From: Scleromatobacter sp039920745
Lineage (GTDB): Bacteria > Pseudomonadota > Gammaproteobacteria > Burkholderiales > Burkholderiaceae_C
Assembly: GCA_039920745.1 (NCBI GenBank)
Contig: JBDSDD010000011.1
Span: 4,992 to 68,991 of the forward strand
Direction of reading: 5' to 3'
DNA: 64,000 nt
A model generated the notes under the pieces. It worked only from the letters and a program-made list of their open reading frames with translations, was not told where the DNA came from and ran no database searches. Positions 25,610 to 36,668 of this stretch are shown piece after piece. The first letter of the stretch is position 1, and the number at the start of each line of letters is the position of its first letter. The translations under genes and the position numbers were made by a program.

Positions 25610-26368
25610 ATGGAAATCTCGGGCAAGGTATTCATCGTCACCGGCGCGGCGTCGGGTCTGGGCGAAGGCACGGCGCGCATGCTCGTGGCCCACGGTGCCA
25701 AGGTGGTGCTGGCCGACCTGCAGGAAGAGCGCGGCCAGGCGATCGCCACGGAACTCGGCCAGACCTTCGTGCGCTGCGACGTCACGCAGGACGCTGACGG
25801 CCGTCGCGTGGTGGACGCCGCCAAGGCACTCGGCAAGCTGATGGGCCTGGTCAACTGCGCCGGCATCGCGCCGGCATCGCGCACGGTGGGCAAGACTGGC
25901 GCGCATGCGCTGGACCTGTTCTCCAAGGTCGTCACGATCAACCTGATCGGCAGCTTCAACATGATCCGCCTGGCGGCCGAGGCGATGAGCGCCAACGAGC
26001 CCGAGTCGACTGGCGAGCGCGGCGTGCTGATCAGCACCGCCAGCGTGGCCGCGTACGACGGCCAGATCGGGCAGGCAGCCTACGCTGCGAGCAAGGGCGG
26101 CGTTGTCGGCATGACACTGCCGATCGCACGCGACCTGGCCAAGACCGGCATCCGCAACATGACGATCGCCCCGGGCATCTTCGGCACGCCGATGCTGTTC
26201 GGCATGCCCCAGGAGGTGCAGGACGCCCTGGCCGCGAGCGTGCCCTTCCCCAGCCGCCTGGGCACGCCCGCCGACTACGCCAAGCTGTTGCACCAGATCG
26301 TCACCAACGAGATGCTCAACGGTGAAGTGATCCGCCTGGACGGCGCGATCCGCCTGGCGCCGCGCTGA
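25610..26368 (+). CDS. 3-hydroxyacyl-CoA dehydrogenase-like short-chain dehydrogenase (HSD10 type)
   Basis: A 252-residue SDR similar to type II 3-hydroxyacyl-CoA dehydrogenase (HSD10), which oxidises 2-methyl-3-hydroxybutyryl-CoA and related acyl-CoAs with NAD. The dinucleotide motif is GAASGLGEG (about 12-20) with an acidic residue after the second strand (LADLQ), consistent with NAD. NCAGIA follows, then catalytic Ser in STASVAAYDGQ and Tyr/Lys in YAASKGG. The C terminus LNGEVIRLDGAIRL is the family end. AGGAG precedes the ATG. It is transcribed alone behind a palindromic operator at 25538-25561, suggesting control with acyl-CoA catabolism. Confidence 0.88.
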   Translation: MEISGKVFIVTGAASGLGEGTARMLVAHGAKVVLADLQEERGQAIATELGQTFVRCDVTQDADGRRVVDAAKALGKLMGLVNCAGIAPASRTVGKTGAHALDLFSKVVTINLIGSFNMIRLAAEAMSANEPESTGERGVLISTASVAAYDGQIGQAAYAASKGGVVGMTLPIARDLAKTGIRNMTIAPGIFGTPMLFGMPQEVQDALAASVPFPSRLGTPADYAKLLHQIVTNEMLNGEVIRLDGAIRLAPR

Positions 26369-26404
26369 GCGTGCCGCCGGACCGGCCATGCCGGCCCGCG
26401 AACC

Positions 26405-26427
26405 CATTGCGCGTCGCACGCGCAATG
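26405..26427. other. Perfect 10-base-pair hairpin after the SDR gene
   Basis: CATTGCGCGT-CGC-ACGCGCAATG with a three-base loop, 37 bases after the SDR stop. No T-run follows on either strand. It could end or stabilise the SDR transcript. Confidence 0.45.
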
Positions 26428-26548
26428 ATGGCCCTGGCAGCGCGGGAGCGCTGCCGTCCTGGCCCCCCACCCAATCCCTGCAACCGTCTTCCACCGGCCC
26501 GCGCACGGGCGGAGCTCGGCGCCGCTGCGCTCGGAGGCCGACAGGCAT

Positions 26549-26584
26549 GAAAAAACCGCCTGCCGGCAAGCCGGGAGGCGGTTT
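26549..26584 (-). terminator. Intrinsic terminator of the TonB-dependent receptor
   Basis: On the minus strand AAACCGCCT pairs with AGGCGGTTT around a CCCGG...CCGGC middle, and the run TTTTTT follows. Located about 50 bases after the receptor stop at 26633. The other strand also ends in TTT, so it may act weakly for the SDR transcript too. Confidence 0.85.
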
Positions 26585-26632
26585 CGTGAGGCATCGCGGC
26601 GGGCCAGGCCCACCGCGAGCGTCAGGCGTCTC

Positions 26633-29470
26633 TTAGAACGAGTAGCCGACGCGGCCGTAGAACGTGCGGCCAACCGGATCCGTGAAACGCGGGTCGTAGT
26701 TTGCCTGGAACACGTCGCCCTGGTTCGAGAACGGCGGCTCGCGATCGAACAGGTTGCGGATGCCGAAGGTAGCCGTGAGGCCCTTGGCGCCCTGCGACCA
26801 GCCCATGTACGCGTCCATCGTGCTGTAGGCCTTGACCTTGTTGCTCGGATCGGAGTCGAGGTAGCCGCTCTTGTAGTGAGCCGCCACGCCGACCGTGACC
26901 GGCTTCAGCGTCCACGTGGCCGAGGCAACGTGCTGCCAACGGAACACCGGAGCGCCGTCGAAGTACACCCCGACTTGCGTATGGTACGAGTCACCGATGA
27001 AGTTCTGGAGCGCCGACTTGTGCATCCAGGTGCTGTTGTACGACAGGTCCAGGGAACCCATCGAACCCAGGTTCGCCTTGTACGTCGAGCTCAGGTCCAG
27101 GCCGTCGGTGATCACGCCGCCGAGATTCTGCGTACGCGTGTCGATGTAGCCGCAATCCGTGCCGGGGCAGGCGCTGCCGTCGGTGGACAGTTGGCCCAGC
27201 GTGCCGCCAGCCGGGATCAGGCCGTTGCGGTGGTAGTACGTCGTGAACTGCGGATACAGGTCGTAGTCCGTCAGCGACGAGATCGCCACGGAGGTGATCT
27301 GGTTCGTGTAGGTCACGCGGAACGCATCGACACCGAAGGTGAAGTCCTTGAACGGCTCGAGAACGATACCCAGGGTGGCGTTCTTCGACTTTTCCGGCTT
27401 CAGGTTGGTGTTGCCGCCGTTCAGCACTTCCGGCTGGATGGAGCAGACAGCGTTCTTGGCGTAGCCGGTGTTCGGCGTGCAGACGAGCTTCGGGGTTCCG
27501 TCGGCGTTCAGCAGCGGCGTGCCGTCAGACTTGAAGCCCGGAGCCAGGTGGCTGTTGCCCGGATCGTTGACGGTGCCCGGCGTGCCGTACGACTGCACGG
27601 CATTGATGTCGTACAGCGTCGGAGCGCGGAAGCCCGTCGAGAACGAACCGCGCAGCAGGAATGCCTTGCTGGGTTCGAAGCGGAAGCTGGCCTTCGGATT
27701 GGTCGTGCTGCCGAAGTCGCTGTAGTGGTCATAACGAGCCGCGAGCGTGAAGTCCAGGGCCTTCGTGACGGGCAGGTTGAACTCAGCGAAACCGGCGTAG
27801 ATGCGACGCTTGCCGGCCTGGTAGAAGTCAGGCGACAGACCTGTCGATGCCACCAGCTTTGTCGCGACCGGCCGGTTGGCTTTGTCGATGAACTTCTCGT
27901 CCCGGCCTTCGAGGCCCAGGGCGAGCGTTGCCGGACGGCCAGCGTGGAACCAGTCAGCCAGTTCGCGGTCAGCGTGACCGTCGATGCTGTACAGCGTGCC
28001 GGTGGCGATCTGCAGCAAGCCACCTGCGGTTGACGCAGCGATGACAGCGTCGCCGGCAGCCGATTGCGTCAGGCTGAACGGGTTCAGCACGCCATTGAGC
28101 ATCGCCGGCGTGACGATCGTGCCGTCGGAATAGCCGCTCACGGCGTCATGAACCGTGTTCTGACTCATCATCGCGTTAGCGTTGTAATTCCAGTCACCGG
28201 CGACGCCATCAAGGGCGGCCAGGATACGGAACTGGTCGTTGGTCGGCGTGTCGGTACGCGGGCCGTGCGACAGGTCGCGCCACTTGACATTGATGAAGCC
28301 ACGTTGCACACCAGCGGCGATCTGAGACGCCGACAAAGGACCATCCGCGAGCGTACCAGGGGGCGAGCCAGCGGGGACATTGCCAGTGTAGAGCGGGTCC
28401 AGCGGGATGTTGGGCGTCGGGCCCTGAGCGTGGCCCGGGTAGTACGGGTTCGGGGTGACGCCGTCCTTCAGGAACGGATTCATCTTCAGGCCGCCGTACG
28501 GCACCGGAGCGATCTGGCTCTGGACGCGGTCGTGGCTCAGGAAGCCTTCGAGACTGAATGTGCCGTCGCCGAACGCCTTGACCGTGGCCTTGGCGAAAGC
28601 GGACGCGCGCTCGACGCGCGGCGTGTAGTCGACGAACGTGGCCGTGGCTTCGCGGCAGCTCGTGGCGTCCGAGGTCGTCAGGTTGGCGTTGGCGTTGCAA
28701 GCCGGTGCCGCGGGGTTGCCGAAGTCGCCGCCCTGGAAGTAGTTCGCGGGGAACGGCGTGGGCGACAGGCCACCCGGCTGGCGCGTGTTGAACGCACGCT
28801 GCTTGCCATTGATGCGCTGCTGGCTGCCGAAGTCGACGAAGCCGAAGACGTTGATGCCGTTCTTGTCCAGGTCGCCGAAACCGAAGCCGATGTTGGCGTC
28901 GCGGGTCAGGCCGCCCGGATGCTGCGGCGAGGCCATGCCGACGGACAGCTGGCCACCGTTGTAGTCGCGCTTCGTGATGAAGTTGATCACGCCGGCGATG
29001 GCGTCCGTGCCGTACAGCGACGAAGCGCCGTCACGCAGCACTTCGACGCGATCGACCGCGGCGAACGGGATCAGGTTCAAGTCGGCTGCACCGCCGTTGA
29101 AGGCGTTGTTGGCCAGACGGTGGCCGTTCAGCAGCACCAGGGTCTTGTTGGGGCCGAGGGCGTGGATGTCGGCGAAGGAGGCGCCGCCGTTGTTGTTGCC
29201 GACGACCTGGGAGGTCGTGGTGCTGACCTGCGCAGCCGAGATGCTGGCGAGGATCTGCTCGACAGAGGTGATGCCCTGGGCCTTGAGTTCGTCAGCCTTG
29301 ATCACCGTCACGGGCACGGCGGTTTCAGCGTCCACTCGGCGAATCGCCGAACCGGTGATTTCCACGCGTTGAACGGTGGTGTCTTGGGCGAAGGCGCCCG
29401 GTGCCACGGTCAGCAGGGTGCTGCCGAAGGCGATGAGAAGACCAGAACAGATCTTCGTACGTTGAAACAT
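26633..29470 (-). CDS. TonB-dependent outer-membrane receptor
   Basis: A 945-residue outer-membrane receptor. A Sec signal (LLIAFGSTLLTVAPGAFA, cut at about 28) precedes QDTTVQRVEITGSAIRRVDAETAVPV, a plug start common in Xanthomonas-type receptors. The plug continues ADELKAQGITSVEQIL, NKTLVLLNGHRLANN and VEVLRDGASSLYGTDAIAGVINF, then a large barrel ends in FYGRVGYSF with the terminal Phe needed for assembly. No ligand can be named: there are no siderophore genes nearby and no Fur box or B12 riboswitch upstream. The adjacent peptide ABC importer on the same strand makes a peptide or similar substrate attractive, as inference. AGGAGG lies before the ATG. Confidence 0.93.
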   Translation of the reverse strand: MFQRTKICSGLLIAFGSTLLTVAPGAFAQDTTVQRVEITGSAIRRVDAETAVPVTVIKADELKAQGITSVEQILASISAAQVSTTTSQVVGNNNGGASFADIHALGPNKTLVLLNGHRLANNAFNGGAADLNLIPFAAVDRVEVLRDGASSLYGTDAIAGVINFITKRDYNGGQLSVGMASPQHPGGLTRDANIGFGFGDLDKNGINVFGFVDFGSQQRINGKQRAFNTRQPGGLSPTPFPANYFQGGDFGNPAAPACNANANLTTSDATSCREATATFVDYTPRVERASAFAKATVKAFGDGTFSLEGFLSHDRVQSQIAPVPYGGLKMNPFLKDGVTPNPYYPGHAQGPTPNIPLDPLYTGNVPAGSPPGTLADGPLSASQIAAGVQRGFINVKWRDLSHGPRTDTPTNDQFRILAALDGVAGDWNYNANAMMSQNTVHDAVSGYSDGTIVTPAMLNGVLNPFSLTQSAAGDAVIAASTAGGLLQIATGTLYSIDGHADRELADWFHAGRPATLALGLEGRDEKFIDKANRPVATKLVASTGLSPDFYQAGKRRIYAGFAEFNLPVTKALDFTLAARYDHYSDFGSTTNPKASFRFEPSKAFLLRGSFSTGFRAPTLYDINAVQSYGTPGTVNDPGNSHLAPGFKSDGTPLLNADGTPKLVCTPNTGYAKNAVCSIQPEVLNGGNTNLKPEKSKNATLGIVLEPFKDFTFGVDAFRVTYTNQITSVAISSLTDYDLYPQFTTYYHRNGLIPAGGTLGQLSTDGSACPGTDCGYIDTRTQNLGGVITDGLDLSSTYKANLGSMGSLDLSYNSTWMHKSALQNFIGDSYHTQVGVYFDGAPVFRWQHVASATWTLKPVTVGVAAHYKSGYLDSDPSNKVKAYSTMDAYMGWSQGAKGLTATFGIRNLFDREPPFSNQGDVFQANYDPRFTDPVGRTFYGRVGYSF

Positions 29471-29865
29471 GGGTTCCCTCCTGAGGGGGTGGAAAGGTTG
29501 ATCGATAGACCCAGCCCCAAAAGCAAGTCATGGGCCGGTTTGTGAACGGCTGATGAACAGGCTAATACAGCTTGTCAAAATATTGTCCATGAACCGCACG
29601 GTCGACTCACCACTTGAAACGTGTTTCCAACGTTTTCCCTACCCAAACTGTTGCGAGAATGCAGCGAAATGGATTTGTTGCCGATGCGTTCGGGAAACGA
29701 TTCGTCCGCGCGGGCACAGGCGCGAAAAATCGCCTAACACGCGCTGCCGCGATCAGCCCCGTCAAAGCCACAAGTTCGTGTGCGAAGAGCCCGGTTTTTC
29801 AGCGCGGATCGGACACTCGCCGCGAACCCCCTCCAGGGCGTCCCGGGTTCCCTAGACAGGATTGC
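29471..29865. other. Upstream region of the TonB-dependent receptor
   Basis: About 395 bases between the ABC ATPase stop and the receptor start. On the minus strand a perfect -35 hexamer TTGACA occurs at 29579-29574, but the -10 expected 17 bases on (TCATCA) is weak. No gene or RNA element is seen. Confidence 0.4.
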
Positions 29866-31728
<1,863 letters not shown>

Positions 31729-31731
31729 GGG

Positions 31732-33204
31732 TCAGGCGTCCTGGTTCGATGCCACCGGCTTGCGCGTGATGGGCAAGCGCGGGCGGAACGCGCGAGCGCG
31801 TGGGTCGAAGGCGTCGCGCACGCCGTCGGCGAACAGGTTGACGGCCAGCACCACGGTCACCATGAAGCCGAACGCGGCCGCGAAGCTCCACCAGACGACC
31901 GGGTCGAGGCTCATCTCCTTGCGCGCCAGGTTGAGCATGCCGCCGAAGCTGTTCATCGACGGATCGACGCCGACGCCCACGTACGACAGCACGGCCTCGT
32001 AAAGGATCAGCGCCGAGAAGTCGAGCACCGTCACGATGAGCATCAGGTGGGCGACATTCGGGAAGATGTGGCGCGTCATGATGCGCGCTGAGCTCACGCC
32101 GAAAGCGTTGGCGGCCTGCACGTAGTCGAGCTCGCGCAGCTTCATCGTCTCGGCGCGCAACAGGCGGCAGAGGCTGGCCCAGCCGGTCAGGCCGAGGACG
32201 GCGCACAGCAGGAACAGCTTGATGTCGGCGCGTTCGACGCCGGTCTCGAACATGTCTGGGTGCTTGTCGAGGAACACCTGCACCATCAGCACGCAGGCGG
32301 CGATCAGCAGGATGTTGGGCACCGACGAGAGCACCGTGTAGAAGTACTGGATCAGCTCGTCGATCCAGCCGCGGAAGTAGCCGGCCATGATGCCCAGCAC
32401 GACGGCCAGCGGCAGCGTGGCGATGGTCGACAGCGAACCGATGACGAACGCCGTGCGGATGCATTTGATCGCCTGGTACAGCACGTCGTTGCCGGTGGTG
32501 TCGGTGCCGAACACGTGGTAGGCGCTCATCAGCGACACGGTGACCCCGGCGAGCGTGGCGATGACGACCAGGGTCCACAGCGCCGCGCGCCAGGGGATGT
32601 CGCCCTCGTTGCGCCAGACGCTCGCGGCGGTCTCGGCAAAACCCGCGTGACGCGCACGCGCCAGCAGGCCGAACAACGCGAGCGCACCAGCCACGGCCAG
32701 CAGCAGGCCCAGCGCGAGCCCGGTGCCCCCGCGCGACAGCAGGTCGCTGGCCCATTGGTGCTCGGGGTCGGACAGGTGCGCTCCGCCGTGCAGCAGGCGC
32801 GGCGAGACGCGTTGCAGCTGACCGTTGATGGACACGCTGTCGCGCCGATAGCTGAGGTAGTCCAGCGGCCGCGAATAGGTGACCTCGCGCGACGCGACCA
32901 GGTCCGACAGCGTCCAGTCCAGCACCGAGCTGGTGACCGTGTCATAGGCGACGCTGCCGGCGGGCGCGCCGGCGGCCGGCTTCAGCGCGAGCCGATAGTG
33001 CACGCTGTCAGCCAGCGTGATCACCAGGCACAGCGCGAGGATCAGCGCTGAACACAGCGCCGGCGCGTCGCGAAACACCTTGCGCCAGCTGGCCATGAGG
33101 TTGGGCGAGCGCGCCACCGACACCGCGTACACGATCATGAGGACGACGAGCGCCCAGATGGTCGCGTCCGTCCACAGCAAGACGAATTTCGGAAGCATTT
33201 TCAT
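31732..33204 (-). CDS. Peptide ABC transporter permease (DppC/YejE-like) with large periplasmic insert
   Basis: A 490-residue permease. The C-terminal half is the standard BPD-transp-1 core, with GTDTTGNDVLYQAIKCIRTA, the coupling loop region LRELDYVQAANAFGVSSARIM and about six helices. The first half carries two to three helices and a hydrophilic stretch of roughly 100 residues (about 70-165, HYRLALKP ... HGGAHLSDPEHQW), likely periplasmic, much longer than in DppC (about 300 residues) and also longer than YejE (about 340). The ATG at 33204 shares its A with the stop codon TGA of the preceding permease, so translation is coupled. Confidence 0.92.
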   Translation of the reverse strand: MKMLPKFVLLWTDATIWALVVLMIVYAVSVARSPNLMASWRKVFRDAPALCSALILALCLVITLADSVHYRLALKPAAGAPAGSVAYDTVTSSVLDWTLSDLVASREVTYSRPLDYLSYRRDSVSINGQLQRVSPRLLHGGAHLSDPEHQWASDLLSRGGTGLALGLLLAVAGALALFGLLARARHAGFAETAASVWRNEGDIPWRAALWTLVVIATLAGVTVSLMSAYHVFGTDTTGNDVLYQAIKCIRTAFVIGSLSTIATLPLAVVLGIMAGYFRGWIDELIQYFYTVLSSVPNILLIAACVLMVQVFLDKHPDMFETGVERADIKLFLLCAVLGLTGWASLCRLLRAETMKLRELDYVQAANAFGVSSARIMTRHIFPNVAHLMLIVTVLDFSALILYEAVLSYVGVGVDPSMNSFGGMLNLARKEMSLDPVVWWSFAAAFGFMVTVVLAVNLFADGVRDAFDPRARAFRPRLPITRKPVASNQDA

Positions 33205-34187
33205 CAACCCAGGCGGACCCGGGGATCGACCCAGGTGTATGCGATGTCGATCAGCACGAACGTCGCGATGTACAGCAGCGAGCCGACGAACACCATCGTG
33301 CGGACGACGGCGAAGTCCTGCTTCGTGATCGCGTCGATGACGTAGGCGCCCAGGCCCGGCAGGCCGAAGAAGCTCTCGAACACCAGGCTGCCCAGGAACA
33401 CGTAAGGCAGGTAGGAGCCGGCGCTCGTGACAATGGGCAGCAGCGCGTTGCGCAGCACATGGCGGAACAGCACCACCGTCTCCGACAGGCCCTTGGCGCG
33501 GGCGGTGCGCACGTAGTCCTTGCCGATCTCCTCGAGGAACATCGCGCGGTAAAGGCGCGCCTCGGTGCCCAGGCGCGACAGCAGCGACAGCATGATGGGC
33601 AGCACCAGGAACTTGGCGACGTCCCAGCCCGGCACGTAGCCCGAGATCGGCGCGACCTTGAACAGGCGCGAGAACATGAACTGGCCCACGATGATGTAGA
33701 TCAGGCTGGAGATCGACAGCATCAGCACGCAGGTGACGACGCCCCAGAAGTCGAGCCGCGTATGGCGGAACATCACCAGCAGCAGCGCGAACGCCGTGCT
33801 GGCGATCACCTGCAGCACGAACAGCGGCAGCGCCAACTGGATGCTGACGCCCATGCGCCGGCTCACCTCGGGCCCGATGTCACCGGCGCTCTCGGCGTCG
33901 GAGCGGCCGAAGCGCAGCTCGAACAACGACACCGACCGCTCCCAGAAGATCGTGTCGGTGATGCGCTCGGTGCCCTGCTTTGCGTCGTTGAGGTACAGCG
34001 GCTTGTCATAGCCGCGCTCGACTTTCCACCGGTCGATCAGGTCCTGAGTGATGTGCTTGCCGCCGATGTTCAGGCGCGCCATGTCGTCCGGCGTGTTGAC
34101 CGTGAAGAACAGGAAGAACGTGAGCAGGTTCACGCCCAGCAGGATGAGCGCGCCGTAGAGGACGCGTCGAACGAGGTAGCTGATCAT
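33204..34187 (-). CDS. Peptide ABC transporter permease (DppB/YejB-like)
   Basis: A 327-residue permease with six helices opening MISYLVRRVLYGALILLGVNLLTFFLFF, the usual YejB/DppB start. A periplasmic segment of about 100 residues (30-125) is followed by the core, with the coupling motif YVRTARAKGLSETVVLFRHVLRNALLP near residue 225. It lies 11 bases after the binding-protein gene and overlaps the next permease by one base. Confidence 0.93.
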   Translation of the reverse strand: MISYLVRRVLYGALILLGVNLLTFFLFFTVNTPDDMARLNIGGKHITQDLIDRWKVERGYDKPLYLNDAKQGTERITDTIFWERSVSLFELRFGRSDAESAGDIGPEVSRRMGVSIQLALPLFVLQVIASTAFALLLVMFRHTRLDFWGVVTCVLMLSISSLIYIIVGQFMFSRLFKVAPISGYVPGWDVAKFLVLPIMLSLLSRLGTEARLYRAMFLEEIGKDYVRTARAKGLSETVVLFRHVLRNALLPIVTSAGSYLPYVFLGSLVFESFFGLPGLGAYVIDAITKQDFAVVRTMVFVGSLLYIATFVLIDIAYTWVDPRVRLG

Positions 34188-34198
34188 GGGAATGGTCT

Positions 34199-36427
34199 TC
34201 AGGCGACGAGGACTTCGCCGCGCGCGTTCATGCGCTCGCGCCGCTTGAAGCTGCGCACGGCCAGCAGCAGCAGGCCGGCGAGCAGCACGGTCAGCAGGAT
34301 CATCGGCCACCAGATCGGCTTGTTCCACGCGGCCTGCTTGCGCACGCGCTCGCCGACGTCGATGCGCAGGTAGCGCCCGTGGTCGCGGATGAGGATGGCG
34401 GGCTTGGAGTTGTAGACCCAGTGCTGCACGGCGGCCGACGAATACGGGAAGAAGCCGAAGCTCCACGGCGCGTCGACCTGCAGGATGTGCACCATCTTGT
34501 CGATCAGCACCTGCTTGGCGGCGCCGTCGGGCAGCGTCTTCATCTGCTCGAACAGGCGGTCGAATTCCGGGTTCTGGTAGTTGGTGGTGTTCTCGCCGTC
34601 CGACACGCTCTTCGAGTTCGGCCCGTAGAACAGGAACAGGAAGTTCTCGGCATCGGGGTAGTCGGCGTTCCAGCCGGTCCAGAAGACCTGGTGCTTGCCC
34701 TTGCGCACCTTGTCCTGGAACTGGTTGTTGTCGGTGGCGCGCACCTCCAGCTGGATGTCGACCTTGGCGAACTGGCGCACCATCCAGTCGATCTCGACCT
34801 TGCGCTCCGGGGTGGGCAATGCGTAATAGTCGTAGTTGACGACCAGCGGGCGGCCCGTGCGCACGTCGCGCCCCTGCGGGTAGCCGGCCTCCACCATCAG
34901 CGCCTTGGCGTCGTCGATCGAGCGGCGCACCGGCAGGTCGCCGACCACGCGGTGGGTGATCGGGTTGACGCCCTCAGGGGTCTTTTCGCGCGAGCCGAAG
35001 ATGCCGTTGGGGATCGGGCCCTGCGCGATCGCGCCGGCGTGGTTCGGGAAGATGCGCGAATACTCTTCCCAGTCGACGGCGATGGAGATCGCCTCGCGCA
35101 GCTTGCGGTTCTTGTCCTGCTGCTGCGGCGTGTCGCCCTTGCCGATCACCGGATCGAGCATGTTGAAGCCCAGCGTGTAGCTGTTGACGTCGTCGAAGCG
35201 ATCGAGGCGGAAGCCCTTGGCGTCGTAGTCCTTGCGGATGTCCTCGGAGTCCTGCTTGGCGACGATGTATTCCATGCCCAGGTCGACGCGCTCGAACACC
35301 TCGAGGTCGTAGAAGCCTTGCAGGAACTTGGCTTTCTGCGGCACCTTCTCGCGCTCGGCGGTGACGACGATGCGGTCGACGAACGGCGTCTTCTTGCCGC
35401 AGTCGTCGAGCAGGCCCTCTTCCTTGTCGCCGGGCATGCCTTCGCACGGGTACGGCTCGCCGCGGTAGTTCGGATTGCGCGACATCACCTGGCGGCGATC
35501 CTTGAAGTACTCGGTCTGCATGAACGGGCCGGTGCCTACCGGCCAGACGTCCAGCGTCAGGCTGGCCGCGGCCATGCCCGGCTGCGCGTAGAACGCGTCG
35601 GCCTCCCACGGCACCGGGGCCATGAAGGTCATGGCCATCCAGTAGCTCCACTGGGGATAGCGGCCCTTGATGCGCACGCGCAGCGTGTATTTGTCGGGCG
35701 CAGTGGCGCCTTCCAGCGGGAACTTGCGGAAATCGAGGAAAGGACGGTCCAGGTCGGCGGGGTCACGCCCCTTGCGCAGCTCGGCGTCCGCCTTCTTGAT
35801 CAACGCACCGTAGTCCTTCAGGCCGAGCACGTACTCGCTGAAGATGCCGTAGATCGGCGTCGTGATGCGCGGCGTGGCGTGGCGCTTGAGCGCGTAGACG
35901 AAGTCTTGCGCGACGAGCTCGCGCGTGCCCTGGTGCTGGAACTGCAGCGGCGAGTAGCGCGGGCCGAGCTCGCCCGGCTTCATCGAGTGGTAGTAGTAGT
36001 TCCCGTTGGCATCCTTGGCGAAGGCCGGATGCGGCTGGAACAGGATGCCGGGCTTGATCTTGACGTCGTAGACGCTCTCGGCCACCTGGTCGGCCGGCGC
36101 ATCGTCGGGCAGCACCTGCCCGTCCTTGTCCTTGTAGACCGGCTTGGCCACGTCCTGGGCCGACTTGCCCATCAGCTGGTACGGGCGCTTCAGGTAGTGG
36201 TAGCCGTAGGGCGGCTCGTAGATCTGGTAGGTGAAGGTGGTGTCGTTGGACCAGTAGGACGCCGTCGGGTCCATGTGGCGCGGCGAGCCCTCCTGCATTG
36301 CGGTGAACAGCGTGTTCTGGCTGCCGGCGTTGCCTTCCCATGGGCTGTTGTCACAACCAGCCAGGGACAGCATGAACGCGCTCGCCACCAGAGCGGCGCG
36401 GCACCAACGACCAAATACACCGCCCAT
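34199..36427 (-). CDS. Peptide ABC transporter substrate-binding lipoprotein (family 5, YejA-like)
   Basis: A 742-residue solute-binding protein of the Opp/Dpp family. A lipoprotein signal ends at LSLAGC (Cys24), so it is tethered in the periplasm. Family 5 patterns are FTAMQEGSPRHMDPTASYW, GTGPFMQTEYFKDRR and REAISIAVDWEEYSRIF. It is larger than OppA (about 540) and YejA (about 600). Unusually, the last 60 residues hold a second hydrophobic segment (WWPMILLTVLLAGLLLLAV) followed by basic residues, so the C terminus is probably anchored in the inner membrane as well. GGAG precedes ATG 36427. It leads a four-gene operon with two permeases and a double ATPase. Confidence 0.93.
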   Translation of the reverse strand: MGGVFGRWCRAALVASAFMLSLAGCDNSPWEGNAGSQNTLFTAMQEGSPRHMDPTASYWSNDTTFTYQIYEPPYGYHYLKRPYQLMGKSAQDVAKPVYKDKDGQVLPDDAPADQVAESVYDVKIKPGILFQPHPAFAKDANGNYYYHSMKPGELGPRYSPLQFQHQGTRELVAQDFVYALKRHATPRITTPIYGIFSEYVLGLKDYGALIKKADAELRKGRDPADLDRPFLDFRKFPLEGATAPDKYTLRVRIKGRYPQWSYWMAMTFMAPVPWEADAFYAQPGMAAASLTLDVWPVGTGPFMQTEYFKDRRQVMSRNPNYRGEPYPCEGMPGDKEEGLLDDCGKKTPFVDRIVVTAEREKVPQKAKFLQGFYDLEVFERVDLGMEYIVAKQDSEDIRKDYDAKGFRLDRFDDVNSYTLGFNMLDPVIGKGDTPQQQDKNRKLREAISIAVDWEEYSRIFPNHAGAIAQGPIPNGIFGSREKTPEGVNPITHRVVGDLPVRRSIDDAKALMVEAGYPQGRDVRTGRPLVVNYDYYALPTPERKVEIDWMVRQFAKVDIQLEVRATDNNQFQDKVRKGKHQVFWTGWNADYPDAENFLFLFYGPNSKSVSDGENTTNYQNPEFDRLFEQMKTLPDGAAKQVLIDKMVHILQVDAPWSFGFFPYSSAAVQHWVYNSKPAILIRDHGRYLRIDVGERVRKQAAWNKPIWWPMILLTVLLAGLLLLAVRSFKRRERMNARGEVLVA

Positions 36428-36668
36428 GCGGATCTCCAGGACTCGGGTCACGAGCTCAGGCCGGGGTTGACCCCGCCGGCTCGCCAACAAAACAAACCGC
36501 CTCCGGCAGCCCGTGGGTTGTGCCCGGGGCCGCGCGAGGCGTGTTTTCAAATTTTAGAGGCAGCGCACCCGCGGCCCCCTAGGGGTTTTCAACCCTTGCT
36601 GCACCGCAGCAAGCAAGGCCCGGGCCCGCTGCACGTCGGGCCGGCGTCGGCTTGGCTAGACAAGCGGC

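Noticed and set aside
24614..26569. 651-codon minus-strand frame opposite adk and the SDR gene
   Set aside because: Both opposite genes have full catalytic motifs; the frame has none.
36577..36612. Terminator between ldcA and the peptide importer operon
   Set aside because: CCCCTAGGGG and TTGCTGC-ACC-GCAGCAA can pair, but neither is followed by a T-run on the minus strand.
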